In this document: positions 19,153 to 31,500 of the stretch, one piece after another
How the letters are laid out: each line of letters starts with the position of its first letter
Position numbering within the stretch: position 1 is the stretch's first letter
Origin: Mesorhizobium sp. AR07
Lineage (GTDB): Bacteria; Pseudomonadota; Alphaproteobacteria; Rhizobiales; Rhizobiaceae
NCBI RefSeq assembly: GCF_024746815.1
Contig: NZ_CP080525.1
Coordinates: 248,001-312,000 of the forward strand
Direction: 5' to 3'
DNA: 64,000 nt
The notes under the pieces: generated by a model
Told to the model about the DNA's origin: nothing
Seen by the model: only the letters and a program-made list of their open reading frames with translations
Databases searched by the model: none
Made by a program: the position numbers and the translations under genes

Positions 19153-19166
19153 TATGTATATACATA
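19153..19166. promoter_or_regulatory. HutC operator, perfect palindrome TATGTATATACATA
   Basis: A perfect 14-bp palindrome in the gap between hutF and hutI. Its TGTATATACA core matches the recognition pattern of HutC-type GntR repressors. One site here could control both operons. Confidence 0.7.
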
Positions 19167-19194
19167 ATCGCCACCGATTGAAACGGAAAAGATC

Positions 19195-20424
19195 ATGGCT
19201 GCAGAGAGCAAAAGCCGGGCACTTCGTCTGTGGCGCAATGCGCGCCTGGCGACCATGGCCGAAAATTCTGCCGGACTTGGCGTCGTCGAACATGGCGCGG
19301 TCGCAGCGCGTGACGGCCGCATTGTTTATGCCGGCCCCGAATCGGGGATGCCCGCAACGCTTGCCCAAGGCGCCGAGACGATCGATTGCGAGGGACGCTG
19401 GATCACGCCCGGCCTGATCGATTGCCATACTCATCTTATTCATGCCGGCAATCGCGCCAACGAGTTCGAGATGCGGCTGGCCGGTGCCACCTATGAAGAA
19501 GTCGCCAGGGCCGGCGGCGGCATTGTCTCTTCGGTCAAATCCTTGCGTGCCGCCAGCGAAGACGATCTGGTCGCGCAATCGCTGCCGCGCCTCGATGCGC
19601 TGATCGCCGAGGGTGCCACCACCGTGGAAGTAAAGTCGGGCTACGGGCTCGACCTCGAAAACGAGAAAAAATCGCTGCGTGCCGCCCGCCAGCTGGGCGA
19701 ACAGCGGCCGGTGACGATCCGCACCACTTTTCTCGGCGCCCACGCGCTGCCGCCGGAAGCCAAGGGTGACAAGGACGCCTTTATCGATCTGGTCGCAAAG
19801 GAAATTCTCCCGGCGGTTGCCGCCGAGGGGCTGGCCGATGCCGTCGACGGTTTTTGCGAAGGCATCGCCTTTTCGCCGGAGCAGATGGCGCGCGTCTTCG
19901 ACGCGGCCAAGGCGGCGGGCCTGCCGGTCAAGCTCCATGCCGACCAGCTGTCCAACCTGCATGGCGCCGAACTCGCCGCCCGTTATGGTGCGCTGTCAGC
20001 CGATCATCTCGAATACACCGATGAGGCGGGCGCCATGGCGATGGCGAAGGCGGGGACCGTGGCGACGATCCTGCCCGGCGCCTACTATTTCATCCGCGAA
20101 ACCAAGAAGCCGCCGATCGGCCTGTTTCGCCAGCACGGCGTCAAGATGGCTGTCGCCACCGACAACAATCCCGGCACCTCGCCGCTGACCTCGCTGCTTC
20201 TGACCATGAACATGGCGGCGACCTTGTTCGGCCTGACTGTCGATGAATGCCTGGCCGGCGTCACCCGCGAGGCCGCCCGCGCGCTTGGCCTGCTGGGGCA
20301 AACGGGCACGCTCGAAGCCGGCAAATCCGCCGACCTGGCGATCTGGGACATCGAGCGCCCCGCCGAACTCGTCTACCGCATGGGCTTCAACCCGCTGCAT
20401 GCCCGCATCTGGAGAGGACAATGA
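19195..20424 (+). CDS. hutI: Imidazolonepropionase
   Basis: 409 aa, cytosolic metal-dependent amidohydrolase that opens 4-imidazolone-5-propionate to N-formimidoyl-glutamate. Metal motif [10 protein letters not shown] (about 79-88), KSGYGL, HADQ and the late aspartate in [10 protein letters not shown]. First gene of hutI-H-G-U-D; the ATG lies about 30 bases after the HutC palindrome. Its stop overlaps the hutH start (ATGA). Confidence 0.96.
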   Translation: MAAESKSRALRLWRNARLATMAENSAGLGVVEHGAVAARDGRIVYAGPESGMPATLAQGAETIDCEGRWITPGLIDCHTHLIHAGNRANEFEMRLAGATYEEVARAGGGIVSSVKSLRAASEDDLVAQSLPRLDALIAEGATTVEVKSGYGLDLENEKKSLRAARQLGEQRPVTIRTTFLGAHALPPEAKGDKDAFIDLVAKEILPAVAAEGLADAVDGFCEGIAFSPEQMARVFDAAKAAGLPVKLHADQLSNLHGAELAARYGALSADHLEYTDEAGAMAMAKAGTVATILPGAYYFIRETKKPPIGLFRQHGVKMAVATDNNPGTSPLTSLLLTMNMAATLFGLTVDECLAGVTREAARALGLLGQTGTLEAGKSADLAIWDIERPAELVYRMGFNPLHARIWRGQ

Positions 20425-21956
20425 CCGAACTGACCCTGAAGCCCGGCAATGCGACACTGGCCGAGTGGCGCGCCATTTACCGTGGCGCCGTGCCCAAGCT
20501 TGACGATGCCTGCCGGCCAAAAATCAAGGCGAGCGCCGAGGCCGTCGCAAGGATCGTTGCCAAGGGCGAGCCGGTCTATGGCATCAACACCGGCTTCGGC
20601 AAACTGGCCAGCGTCCGCATCCCCGCCGGGGACCTCGAGACCTTGCAGCGCAACATCGTGCTGTCGCACGCCGCCGGCGTCGGCGAGCCGATGCCTGTCG
20701 CCGTTTGCCGGCTGATGATGGCGCTGAAGCTTGCCAGCCTGGCGCAGGGCGCCTCCGGCGTGCAGCCGCGGACCATCGAGTTGCTCGAAGCAATGCTGGC
20801 CAACGACGTCATCCCGGTGGTGCCGGCGCAAGGCTCGGTCGGCGCCTCAGGCGACCTCGCGCCGCTGTCGCACATGACGGCGGTGATGATCGGCGTCGGC
20901 GAATGTTTTACCCCGCACGGACGCGTGCCGGCCAAGGTCGCCTTTGTCTCGCATGGGTTGGAACCGGTGACGCTCGGCGCCAAGGAAGGCCTGGCACTGC
21001 TCAATGGCACGCAGTTTTCGACGGCCTATGCGTTGGCTGCTCTGTTCGAAGCCGAAGTGCTTTATCAGTCGGCGCTGGTCGCCGGCGCCTTGTCGACCGA
21101 CGCGGCAAAGGGCTCGGACGCGCCCTTCGATCCGCGCATTCATGCCTTGAGAAAGCATCGCGGCCAGATCGAGACGGCGGACGCGCTGCGCAATCTGATG
21201 GCCGGCAGCGCCATCCGTGAATCGCACCGGGTTGGCGACGAGCGCGTGCAGGACCCCTATTGCTTGCGCTGCCAGCCGCAGGTCATGGGCGCGGCACTCA
21301 CTGTGCTGCGCCAGGCGGCGGATACGCTCGGCACCGAGGCCAATGGCGTCACCGACAATCCGCTGATCTTCGCCGAGGATGACACGGCACTTTCGGGCGG
21401 CAATTTTCATGCCGAGCCGGTGGCCTTCGCCGCCGACATGATCGCGCTCGCCGTCTGCGAGATCGGTTCGCTGTCGGAGCGCCGCATTGCCATGCTGGTC
21501 GATCCCGCGCTGTCCGGCATGCCGGCCTTCCTGACGCCGAAGCCCGGCCTGAACTCCGGCTTCATGATCCCGCAGGTGACGGCGGCGGCTCTTGTCTCGG
21601 AAAACAAGCAGAAAGCCTATCCTGCCAGCGTCGATTCCATCCCGACCTCGGCCAACCAGGAAGACCATGTTTCGATGGCGGCGCATGGCGCGCGCCGGCT
21701 GATCGGCATGGTCGAGAACGCGACGGCCGTTATCGGCATCGAATTGCTGGCAGCCGCGCAAGGCTGCGATTTCCATGCGCCGCTGGCATCGAGCGGTGCC
21801 CTGGAGGCGGTGCGCAAGCTGGTCCGCGCCGAGGTGCCGCATCTCGACAATGACCGGCATTTCCACCCAGACATCGAAAAGGCGATCGCCATGGTGCGCG
21901 GCGGGGCGGCTGTGAAGGCTGCCGGCGCGGTGGCGCTGCCCGGGATAACTTCATGA
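20421..21956 (+). CDS. hutH: Histidine ammonia-lyase
   Basis: 511 aa, normal length. It removes ammonia from L-histidine to give urocanate. The self-formed MIO electrophile comes from A142-S143-G144 in [14 protein letters not shown]. The family segments [11 protein letters not shown] and [11 protein letters not shown] are also present. The start [13 protein letters not shown] follows GGAGAGG; the upstream open frame is hutI in another phase. A 220-base gap holding repeat family B follows before hutG. Confidence 0.97.
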   Translation: MTELTLKPGNATLAEWRAIYRGAVPKLDDACRPKIKASAEAVARIVAKGEPVYGINTGFGKLASVRIPAGDLETLQRNIVLSHAAGVGEPMPVAVCRLMMALKLASLAQGASGVQPRTIELLEAMLANDVIPVVPAQGSVGASGDLAPLSHMTAVMIGVGECFTPHGRVPAKVAFVSHGLEPVTLGAKEGLALLNGTQFSTAYALAALFEAEVLYQSALVAGALSTDAAKGSDAPFDPRIHALRKHRGQIETADALRNLMAGSAIRESHRVGDERVQDPYCLRCQPQVMGAALTVLRQAADTLGTEANGVTDNPLIFAEDDTALSGGNFHAEPVAFAADMIALAVCEIGSLSERRIAMLVDPALSGMPAFLTPKPGLNSGFMIPQVTAAALVSENKQKAYPASVDSIPTSANQEDHVSMAAHGARRLIGMVENATAVIGIELLAAAQGCDFHAPLASSGALEAVRKLVRAEVPHLDNDRHFHPDIEKAIAMVRGGAAVKAAGAVALPGITS

Positions 21957-21984
21957 GGCAAATGTCTTTAGCAGTCGGTGTTCC

Positions 21985-22147
21985 TTCGCGCCCCCCTCTG
22001 TCCTGCCGGACATCTCCCCCACAGGTGGGGAGATTGGCAGCTTCGGCGCTTAGACTAGTCCTGCAACGTTGGAGATTGGCGAAAGCCTCAATGACGTCCA
22101 ATCTCCCCACTTGTGGGGGAGATGTCCGGCAGGACAGAGGGGGGCGA
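21985..22147. repeat. Intergenic palindromic repeat, family B, copy 3
   Basis: Sits inside the hut operon between hutH and hutG. Its transcript could fold into a hairpin with arms of about 30 nt, so it may affect mRNA processing or relative expression of the downstream genes. Confidence 0.8.
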
Positions 22148-22176
22148 CGTAGAACTCCAAAGTGTGGAGGTCTCTC

Positions 22177-22995
22177 ATGACGTCAGCTTCCTGGCTCACC
22201 GTCACGCCCGGCACGGCCCCGTTGCTGGTGTCCATTCCGCACACGGGTATCGATCTCGCCGGCCTCGAAAACCGGCTGGTGTCGCCCTGGCTCGGTCGCC
22301 GCGATTGCGACTGGTGGATCGACAAGCTCTATGATTTCGCCGGCGGTCTGGGTGCGACGGTCGTGCATACGTCGATCTCGCGCACCGTCATCGACGTCAA
22401 CCGTGATCCGTCCGGCGCATCGCTCTATCCCGGCCAGGCAACCACTGGTCTGTGCCCGACCGAAACTTTCGATGGCGATCCGCTCTATCGCGAAGGCGAA
22501 GAACCGGGACCGTCGGAGATCGACAAACGCCGCGAGACGTACTTCGTGCCCTACCATGCTGCCTTGCAGGCCGAGATCGATCGGTTGCGTGGCCTGCACG
22601 AACAGATCGTCATCTATGATTGCCACTCGATCCGATCCGTGCTGCCGCGCCTGTTCGAAGGCACGCTGCCGGTGTTCAATCTCGGCACCAATGACGGCAA
22701 GAGCGCCGATCCGACCTTGCAGGCGATGGTCGGCCAGATCCTGGCAGAGACCGGCGAGACCTTTGTCCTCAACGGCCGCTTCAAGGGCGGCTGGATCACA
22801 CGCCATTTCGGCCAGCCTCAAGATGGCGTCCATGCGCTGCAGATGGAGCTGTCCAATCGCGGCTACATGCCTGAGCCGGAGGGCAGGGGCACACCAGACA
22901 ATTGGCCGGTTCCCTACGATGCCGAGTTCGCGGCACCGATCCGCGCCACGCTGAAGAAAATCCTCGAGACCGCGACGTCCTGGGCACGCGGCTGA
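22177..22995 (+). CDS. hutG: N-formylglutamate deformylase
   Basis: 272 aa, N-formylglutamate amidohydrolase family; removes formate to leave glutamate, the last step of the HutF route. Typical segments are LVSIPHTG at the start, SRTVIDVNRDPSG, YDCHSIRS and HALQMELSNRGYM. The ATG at 22177 follows GTGGAGG. Presence of HutF and this enzyme shows the five-step rather than the four-step histidine pathway. Confidence 0.94.
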   Translation: MTSASWLTVTPGTAPLLVSIPHTGIDLAGLENRLVSPWLGRRDCDWWIDKLYDFAGGLGATVVHTSISRTVIDVNRDPSGASLYPGQATTGLCPTETFDGDPLYREGEEPGPSEIDKRRETYFVPYHAALQAEIDRLRGLHEQIVIYDCHSIRSVLPRLFEGTLPVFNLGTNDGKSADPTLQAMVGQILAETGETFVLNGRFKGGWITRHFGQPQDGVHALQMELSNRGYMPEPEGRGTPDNWPVPYDAEFAAPIRATLKKILETATSWARG

Positions 22996-23022
22996 AATTC
23001 GATCCTTTTATGGAGTGACGCC

Positions 23023-24693
23023 ATGAACAATCCTCGCCACAACATCCGTGAAGTCCGCAGCCCGCGTGGCACGGAAATCAGCGCCCGCTCCTGGCTGACG
23101 GAAGCGCCGTTGCGCATGCTGATGAACAATCTCGATCCCGACGTCGCTGAAAACCCCAACGAACTAGTCGTTTATGGCGGCATCGGCCGGGCGGCGCGGA
23201 CCTGGAACGACTTTGACCGCATCGTCGCCTCCTTGCGGACGCTGGCCGATGACGAGACCTTGCTGGTGCAGTCCGGCAAGCCCGTCGGCGTCTTCCGCAC
23301 CCATCCGGATGCGCCGCGCGTGCTGATCGCCAATTCCAACCTGGTGCCGCACTGGGCGACATGGGAAAAGTTCAACGAGCTCGATAAGAAGGGCCTGATG
23401 ATGTACGGCCAGATGACGGCCGGCTCGTGGATCTACATCGGCACGCAAGGTATCGTGCAGGGAACCTACGAGACTTTCGTCGAGGCCGGCCGCCAGCACT
23501 ATGGCGGCAATCTCCGGGGCAAGTGGATTCTGACCGGCGGTCTCGGCGGCATGGGCGGCGCTCAGCCGCTCGCCGCTGTCATGGCCGGCGCATGCTGCCT
23601 GGCCATCGAATGCGATCCCGACCGCATCGATTTCAGGCTGCGCACCCGCTATGTCGACGAGCGCGCCGACACGCTGGACGAGGCGCTGGAGAAGATCGAG
23701 CGCTGGACCAAGGAGGGCGAAGCAAAATCGGTCGGCTTGGTCGGCAACACCGCCGACATCGTGCCGGAACTGGTGCGGCGCGGCGTCCGACCCGACATGG
23801 TCACCGACCAGACCTCGGCGCATGATCCGCTGAACGGCTACCTGCCCAAGGGCTGGACCCTGGCTGAGTGGCGCGAGAAGCGGACATCCGACCCGAAAGC
23901 GGTCGAGAAAGCCGCCCGCGCCTCGATGCGCGAACATGTCGAGGCGATGGTGGCGTTCTGGAACGCCGGCGTGCCGACGCTCGACTACGGCAACAACATC
24001 CGTCAGGTGGCCAAGGAGGAGGGGTTCGAGAACGCCTTTGCCTTCCCCGGCTTCGTGCCGGCCTATATCCGTCCACTGTTTTGCCGCGGCATCGGCCCGT
24101 TCCGCTGGGCAGCCCTGTCCGGCGACCCGGAGGATATCTACAAGACCGATGCCAAGGTGCGCGAACTGACGCCCGGCAACACCCATCTGCACAACTGGCT
24201 CGACATGGCGCGCGAGCGTATCGCCTTCCAAGGCCTGCCGGCGCGCATCTGCTGGGTCGGCCTTGGCGACCGGCACAGGCTCGGCCTCGCCTTCAACGAG
24301 ATGGTCGCCAAGGGCGAGTTGAAGGCGCCCGTCGTCATCGGCCGCGATCACCTCGATTCCGGCTCGGTCGCCTCACCGAACCGCGAGACGGAATCGATGA
24401 AGGACGGCTCGGACGCGGTGTCCGACTGGCCGCTGCTCAACGCGCTGCTCAACACGGCGTCGGGCGCCACCTGGGTGTCGTTGCACCATGGCGGCGGTGT
24501 CGGCATGGGCTTCTCGCAGCACGCCGGCATGGTCATCGTCGCCGATGGTACGCGCGAAGCGGCCAGGCGCCTGGAACGGGTGTTGTGGAACGACCCGGCG
24601 ACCGGTGTCATGCGCCACGCCGATGCCGGCTACGACATCGCCATCGAGTGCGCCAAGGAGCACCAGCTCAATTTGCCCGGCATTCTCGGCTGA
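23023..24693 (+). CDS. hutU: Urocanate hydratase
   Basis: 556 aa, normal length. NAD+-dependent addition of water to urocanate giving imidazolone propionate. The NAD segment [13 protein letters not shown], the YGNNIRQVA stretch and the C-terminal HHGGGVGMG...HADAGYD block are all present. It starts 28 bases after hutG with GGAGTGACGCC before the ATG. Confidence 0.97.
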   Translation: MNNPRHNIREVRSPRGTEISARSWLTEAPLRMLMNNLDPDVAENPNELVVYGGIGRAARTWNDFDRIVASLRTLADDETLLVQSGKPVGVFRTHPDAPRVLIANSNLVPHWATWEKFNELDKKGLMMYGQMTAGSWIYIGTQGIVQGTYETFVEAGRQHYGGNLRGKWILTGGLGGMGGAQPLAAVMAGACCLAIECDPDRIDFRLRTRYVDERADTLDEALEKIERWTKEGEAKSVGLVGNTADIVPELVRRGVRPDMVTDQTSAHDPLNGYLPKGWTLAEWREKRTSDPKAVEKAARASMREHVEAMVAFWNAGVPTLDYGNNIRQVAKEEGFENAFAFPGFVPAYIRPLFCRGIGPFRWAALSGDPEDIYKTDAKVRELTPGNTHLHNWLDMARERIAFQGLPARICWVGLGDRHRLGLAFNEMVAKGELKAPVVIGRDHLDSGSVASPNRETESMKDGSDAVSDWPLLNALLNTASGATWVSLHHGGGVGMGFSQHAGMVIVADGTREAARRLERVLWNDPATGVMRHADAGYDIAIECAKEHQLNLPGILG

Positions 24694-24705
24694 TTGGCTG
24701 AACCG

Positions 24706-25293
24706 ATGCGCATCCTGCGGGCAGCCGAATACCGGTCGATGCCGTGGAAGAACGGCGGCGGGGTGACGACGGAAATCGCCGTCTCGCCACATAATGCCGG
24801 GCTCGACGATTTCGACTGGCGCATCTCGATGGCGCGCGTCGAAGGCAGCGGTCCGTTCTCGCAATTTGCCGGGATCGATCGCACGCTTGCCGTGCTCGAA
24901 GGCGAGGGCATCGTCCTCGATATCGCTGGCCGCCCGCCGATATCAGTCACCAAGGCAACCGCCCCGCTTTCCTTCCCGGCCGACGTGCCGACAGCGGCCG
25001 CGCTGATTGGCGGGCCGATCACCGATCTCAACGTCATGACCCGCCGCGGCCGGACGACGCATTCGGTCGAACGCCTCGTCGTTTCGACCCCTGTGGACAT
25101 CAGGCCGGAGGCCGGGACGACTCTCATCCTGTGCCTGGATGGGGAAGTCCTTGTGTCCGGCGCCGAGCCAGTTCGCCTCGGACCGCTCGACACGCTTCTG
25201 CTCGGCGCGGACACTGCCAGTCTGCCCATTCAGTCTGTCCGCGAAACGACGCTGTTCGTGATCCGGATCGGCGGCATCTCCGGCAACGATTAA
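24706..25293 (+). CDS. hutD: HutD/Ves family protein
   Basis: 195 aa from MRILRAAEYRSMPWKNGGGVT, the usual HutD start; a TTG at 24694 directly after the hutU stop is a less likely alternative. Bicupin fold. HutD is thought to limit hut activity by binding a pathway intermediate. Last gene of the operon; its position 12 bases after hutU fits co-transcription. Confidence 0.9.
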   Translation: MRILRAAEYRSMPWKNGGGVTTEIAVSPHNAGLDDFDWRISMARVEGSGPFSQFAGIDRTLAVLEGEGIVLDIAGRPPISVTKATAPLSFPADVPTAAALIGGPITDLNVMTRRGRTTHSVERLVVSTPVDIRPEAGTTLILCLDGEVLVSGAEPVRLGPLDTLLLGADTASLPIQSVRETTLFVIRIGGISGND

Positions 25294-25560
25294 CGCTTGT
25301 TTCCAAACATGATCGCGACGCCGGCGAAATATAGCGTAAGCTGCTGGCGGCATCACGAAAAAGCCCGAATTCTCTCCGTCGATCAAGCGTGACGGGAAGA
25401 GGGGCGCTCGTCATTGATTTTTTGCTGAGAGATGACGCCCTGTCGTGGTGCGGAAACAAACTTTCGGCAAGTGAGATTATGCAACCAATTGCATTTGAAT
25501 CGGTTTTAAGGCCATTGCCGTGGCGGTGACGCCGCCTAGTGTCCGCATACGGAATTTTCA

Positions 25561-28500
25561 ATGAATATTCAGACGAACCCTGCCCAAATCGAGAAGACAA
25601 GCGCTAGCTTCCCGGCCATCACGGAAGAGCCGATCCGATCCAATTTCCTGCCCGAAGAGCGTCTTCGCCTGCTTGGCGAAAGCCTGGCAAAAGGCGACCT
25701 CACCGATCTGTTCGGCCTGACGCCCTTCGACTTTCAGGCCCGTATCCGCGACAGCGCCAAGAAGATTCTGGAAGTCTACCGCTCGACCAATGCCGCGCAG
25801 GCGCGGGGCGAGACGATCACGCCGGCGGCGCAGTGGCTGCTCGACAACAACTATCTGGTCGAAGAAACCATCTTCCAGGTCAAGCGCGATCTGCCGCGCC
25901 GCTTCTATCGCCAGCTGCCCAACCTGAAACTGCCCGATGGCGGCAGCGTGCCGCGCGCGCTGGCGCTGGCCTGGACCTATGTGGCGCATTCCGACAGTTC
26001 CGTCTCGGCGACGATGTTCAAGTCCATCGTCCAGGGCTTTCAGTCGGTCGAGCCGCTGAAGATCGGCGAACTCTGGGCGCTGCCGTCGCTTCTGCGCTTC
26101 GTCCTGATCGAAAATCTCCGCCGGCTGGCGGTCAGGGTCAACCGCACCCGGCAGATGCGCCAGATCGCCAACGATGTCGCCGACAAGGTTCTGGCGACCG
26201 ACGGCAGTGCCGACCGGCAGTCGATCCTGTCCAAGTTCAGCGCCCATGCGCAGGACACAACCTTCGCCACCCAGCTGCTCTACCGCTTGCGCGATGGATC
26301 GCAGAATGCCGGCAAGGCCCTGGAATGGCTGGAAGGCGAGCTTGAAAAGACCGGCTCCGACGCCGAGGAAATCATCATTTCCGAACATCACACGCTGTCC
26401 AGCGGCAATGTGACGACCGGAAACATCATCCGCGGCCTGCGCCTCATCAACGACGTCGACTGGACGGTGTGGTTCGAGGGTGTCAGCCGCATCGACACCG
26501 TGCTGCGCGAGCGCACCGATTTCGCCGCGCTCGACTTCTTCTCGCGTGACCAGTACCGGACCGCGATCGAGGAGCTGGCGCGCCGCTCCGACCTTTCGGA
26601 ATATCGCGTCGCCGAAAAGGCCATCGAACTGGCCGGCCACGCCGCCGGCGAAGGCGAAGCCGCTCCTGCTGCATCGGCCCACACCGATGTCGGTTTCTTT
26701 CTCGTCGGCCCACGCCGGCTGGAACTGGAGAAGGCGATCGGCTACCGGCCAACGATCAGCCAGACGATCAAGCGTGCCTTCCGCAAGACCGGATGGCTTG
26801 GCATCGTCGTACCGGTGTTTGCGCTGACGGCCCTGCTTCTCGTCCTCTCCGGCAACGCGCTCGCCAATCTCGGCCTGTCGGTGCCGTCGATCGTCTTGAT
26901 GCTGGCGCTGTTTGCCGTGCCGGCGAGCGAAGGCGCGCTCGCCTTTTTCAACACCGTCGTGTCGCTGTTCCTGAAACCGACGCGCCTCGTCGGCTACGAT
27001 TACAGGCACGGCGTGCCGCCTGAGGCGCGCACGCTGGTGGTGGTGCCGTCGCTGATCGGCTCACGCGACGACGTCGAGGAAAACATCCGCAATATCGAGG
27101 TGCATCACCTCGCCAACACGGCGGATGAAATCCATTTCGCGTTGCTGTCGGACTGGCCCGACAGCAAGGCCGAGATCGATGCGGCGGATACCGAAATCCT
27201 CGAATTCGCCCGCGCCGAGATCGCTCGCCTCAACGCCCGCTATCCCTCTGAAGGCGCACCGCGCTTCTACATCCTGCACCGGCGCCGGCTCTTCAATGCG
27301 GCGCAAGGGTCCTGGATGGGCTGGGAGCGCAAGCGCGGCAAGCTGCACGAGCTCGACCTTCTGCTGCGCGGCGACAGCGACACCACATTCCTGCCGCTCG
27401 ACATGCCGCTGCCGGAAAACGTCGTCCATGTGATGACTCTCGATGCCGACACGCGCACCACGCGCGATGCTGTCGCGACCCTGGTCGGCAAGCTCTGCCA
27501 TCCGCTCAACCGACCGCATTTCGATGCCGCCAGGCGCGTCGTCACGGCCGGCTACGCAATCCTGCAGCCGCGCATCACCGCGTCGCTGACCAGCGGCGAT
27601 GACGCGTCGTTCTTCCAGCGCGTCTTCTCGGCCAATCGCGGCCTCGACCCCTATGTCTTTGCCGTGTCCGATCTCTATCAGGACGTTTTCGGCGACGGGT
27701 CCTTCACCGGCAAGGGCCTTTATCATGTCGACGCCTTCGAGGCGGCGCTGCAAGGCCGCATCGAGGAAAACACAATCCTCAGCCACGACCTGCTGGAAGG
27801 CGCGCTGGCGCGCGCGGCGCTGGTCACCGATATCGAACTGGTCGAGGACTATCCGACCCGCTATTCGGTCGACGCCTCGCGCCATCATCGCTGGGCACGT
27901 GGCGACTGGCAGCTTCTCGGCTTCATGCTCGATCCGCGCTCCGGCGTGCCGGCTCTGTCGCGCTGGAAGATGATCGACAATCTGCGCCGCTCGCTGACGC
28001 CGATCTTCTGGGTGATGGCGGCGATCGCCGGCTGGACGCTGCTGCCCTTCACGCAAGCCGCGCAATGGCAGGCCCTGCTGATCCTCAGCCTGTTCATGGC
28101 GCCGACATTCGACATCGTCAACGCCATCCTGCCCAAGAGCGGCGACCAGACGCCGCGCGGCCATTTCTCGGCCCTGGCGCGCGACGTTGCCTTCGGCACC
28201 GCCATGGTGGCGCTGAAGATCGTGCTGATGGCGCACAACGCCTGGATGATGGGCGATGCCATCGTCCGCACGCTCTACCGGCTGTTCGTCAGCCGCCAGA
28301 ACCTCTTGGAATGGCGCACCGCCTCGCAGGCGCACAAAAGCGGCGACAACGATGTCGGCTCCTACTATGGCATGATGTATGGCGCCGTGATCATCGGCTT
28401 CGTCGGCCTTGCGATTCCGGTGCTGGCCGATTCCACCGGTGCGTTCGTCGCCTTCTTCTTCGCCCTGTTCTGGATCGCTTCGCCGGCCATCGCCGCCTGG

Positions 28501-31500
28501 ATCAGCCGCTCGGCCGAAACCGAGGATCGGCTGCGCATCTCGGCCGCCGACATCCATGCGCTGCGCACGGTTGCGCGGCGCACATGGCACTATTTCGAAA
28601 GCTTCGTGACGGCCGAGCACCACAATCTGCCGCCGGACAATTTCCAGGAAAGCCCGGCGCCTGTGGTGGCGCCGCGCACCTCGCCGACCAATATCGGCGT
28701 CTACCTGCTGTCCGTCGTCTCTGCCCGCGATTTCGGCTGGATCAGCCTGTCCGACGCCATCACCCGCATCGACGCCACCATGACGACCATCGAGGGCATG
28801 CCGCGCGACCGCGGCCACCTCTTCAACTGGTATGACACGACGACGCTGAAGCCGCTTTATCCGCTTTATATTTCCGCCGTCGACAGCGGCAATCTTGCCG
28901 GCCATCTGGTGGCGGTGGCGGCGGCTTGCGCCGAGTGGGCGGAAGCGCCCTCCGTTCATCTCCAGGGCGATTTCGAAGGCATTCTCGACACGGTCACCAT
29001 CCTCAGCGAGAGCCTCGACGAACTGCCCGACGACCGCCGCCAGCTGCGGCCGTTGCGCCAGCGCCTCGCCGACCGTCTCGACGGCATGCGGCGTGCGGTC
29101 GACACCATCAAGGCGCAGCCGGAAATGGCGTCGATCCGCACTATCAACCTCGCCGTCCTGGCGGGCGAGATCCGCAAGCTTGCCGCTGCGATCCATACCG
29201 AGGCGGCATCGCCCCAGAGCGACATCATCGTCGACTGGGCGGCCAGGCTCGAGGCCACCTGCGAGGCGCATGTCCATGATGCGCACAGCGACGACAATGC
29301 CGTCGAGGCACTGCGCGCCAAGCTCCTGACCTTGCGCGAGCGCACGCGCCGCTTCGCCTTCGAGATGGATTTCTCCTTCCTGATGCGGCCCGAACGCAAG
29401 CTGCTGTCGATCGGCTACCGCGTCGAGGAACACCAGCTCGATGAAAGCTGCTACGACCTTCTCGCGTCCGAGGCGCGGCTGACCAGCCTGTTCGCCATTG
29501 CCAAGGGCGACCTGCCGACCGAACACTGGTTCCGGCTTGGCCGGCCGATCGTCGAGATCGGCTTCCAGGGCGCGCTGATGTCTTGGTCCGGCTCGATGTT
29601 CGAATACCTGATGCCGCCGCTGGTGATGAAGGAGCCGCAAGGCAGCATTCTCAACCAGACCAGCAAACTGATCATCAAGCGCCAGATCCAGTATGGCCGC
29701 CAGAAGAACGTGCCGTGGGGCATTTCGGAAGCGGCCTACAACGCCCGCGACCGCGAACTGACCTATCAATACACCAATTTCGGCGTGCCCGGTCTCGGCC
29801 TGAAGCGCGGCCTCGGCCAGAACACGGTGATCGCGCCTTACGCGACCGTGCTCGCGGCTCAGTTCAACCCGCGCGAGGCCGTGCAGAATCTCGCCCGGCT
29901 GCGGGAGATCGGCGCGCTTGGCCGCCACGGTTTTTACGACGCCGTCGACTTCACCCCGCAGCGCGTGCCCGAGGGCACCGATCATGTCGTCGTGCAGAAC
30001 TACATGGCCCACCATTCGGGCATGTCGATCGCGGCGGTCGCCGACGCGATCTTCGAAGGCCGCATGCGCGACCGCTTCCACAGCGATCCGGTCATCGAAT
30101 CGGCCGAGCTGCTGCTGCAGGAGAGGGCGCCGCGCGACATCCCGACCGCGACCGTCAGGACCGAGGCCGACGAACGCGCCAAGGACGAGACCGAAGTCGA
30201 GAGCCCCGACACCCGCATCGTGCTCGACCCCTTGCGGTCGCTGCGTTCGACGAGCGTGATGTCGAACGGCCGCTATTCGGTGATGGTTACCGCGACCGGT
30301 TCGGGCTACAGCCGCTGGGGCGATCTCTCCGTCACCCGCTGGCAGCCGGACCCGACCGAAGACCGGCTCGGCTCCTACATCTTCCTGCGCGATGCCGGCA
30401 CCGGCGACTGGTGGTCGGCGACGGCGGAGCCGAAGCGGGCGGCCGAGGAAAAGGCGCAGACCTTGTTCTCGGACGACAAGGCGAGCTTCGTCAAAACGGT
30501 TGGCACGTTGCGCTCCGAGGTCGAATGCATCGTCGTTTCGGAAGGCAATGGCGAGGGCCGCCGGGTCACGCTCTACAATGACGGGCCGTCCGATCGTCAC
30601 ATCGAAGTGACCTCCTTTGCCGAATTGGTGCTCGGCCTGGAGGCGTCGGACAACGCACATCCGGCCTTCTCGAAGATGTTCGTGGAAACCGAAATAGCCT
30701 CGAACAACGCGGCGATCTTCGCCACGCGGCGCAAGCGCGAAACCAGCGAGCCCGATATCGCCATGGTGCATTTCGTCACCGATCCGTCCGGATCGGCGCG
30801 TGATGCCGAAGCCGAGACCGATCGGCGCGCCTTCATCGGCCGTGGCCGCACCATTGTCGACGCGGCCGCCTTCGATCCGGGCGCCAGGCTTCGCGGCCAT
30901 TCAGGCTTTACGCTCGATCCCATCGCCTCGCTGCGCCGCCAGGTGCGCGTGCCCGCCAACAAGAAAATATCGCTGACGTTCTGGACCGTCGTCGGCGCCA
31001 ATCGCGCCGAACTGGAGGCAGCCGTCGCCCGGCTTGACCATCAGGAGAGTTTTGCCCGCCAGGCCATGCTCGCCTGGACGCGCAGCCAGGTGCAGACCCG
31101 CCACATGGGCCTCAGCCTGACCGATGCCGCCAATGTGCAGAAGCTGGCGCGCTACCTGATCTATCCGGATCCGTTCCTGCGTCTTCCCGCCGAATCCATC
31201 GCCTCGGGGCTGGGCAAGCAGTCGAGCCTGTGGCCGACCAGCATTTCCGGCGATTTTCCGATCTTCCTGGTCAGGATCGGCGACGTCGCCGATCTCGAAA
31301 TCGTCGCCCAGGCGTTGCGTTTCCAGGAATACATGCGCACCCGCGGCATGATGATCGACTTCGTCGTCGTCAACGAGCAGGCGTCCTCCTACGTCCAGGA
31401 CCTGCAGCGGGCGGTCGAGACGTTGTGCGAAAACAGCCGCTTGCGCGGCAAGGAACTCGGGCCGCGCCAGCACATTTTCGCGGTGCGCCGCGACCTGATG

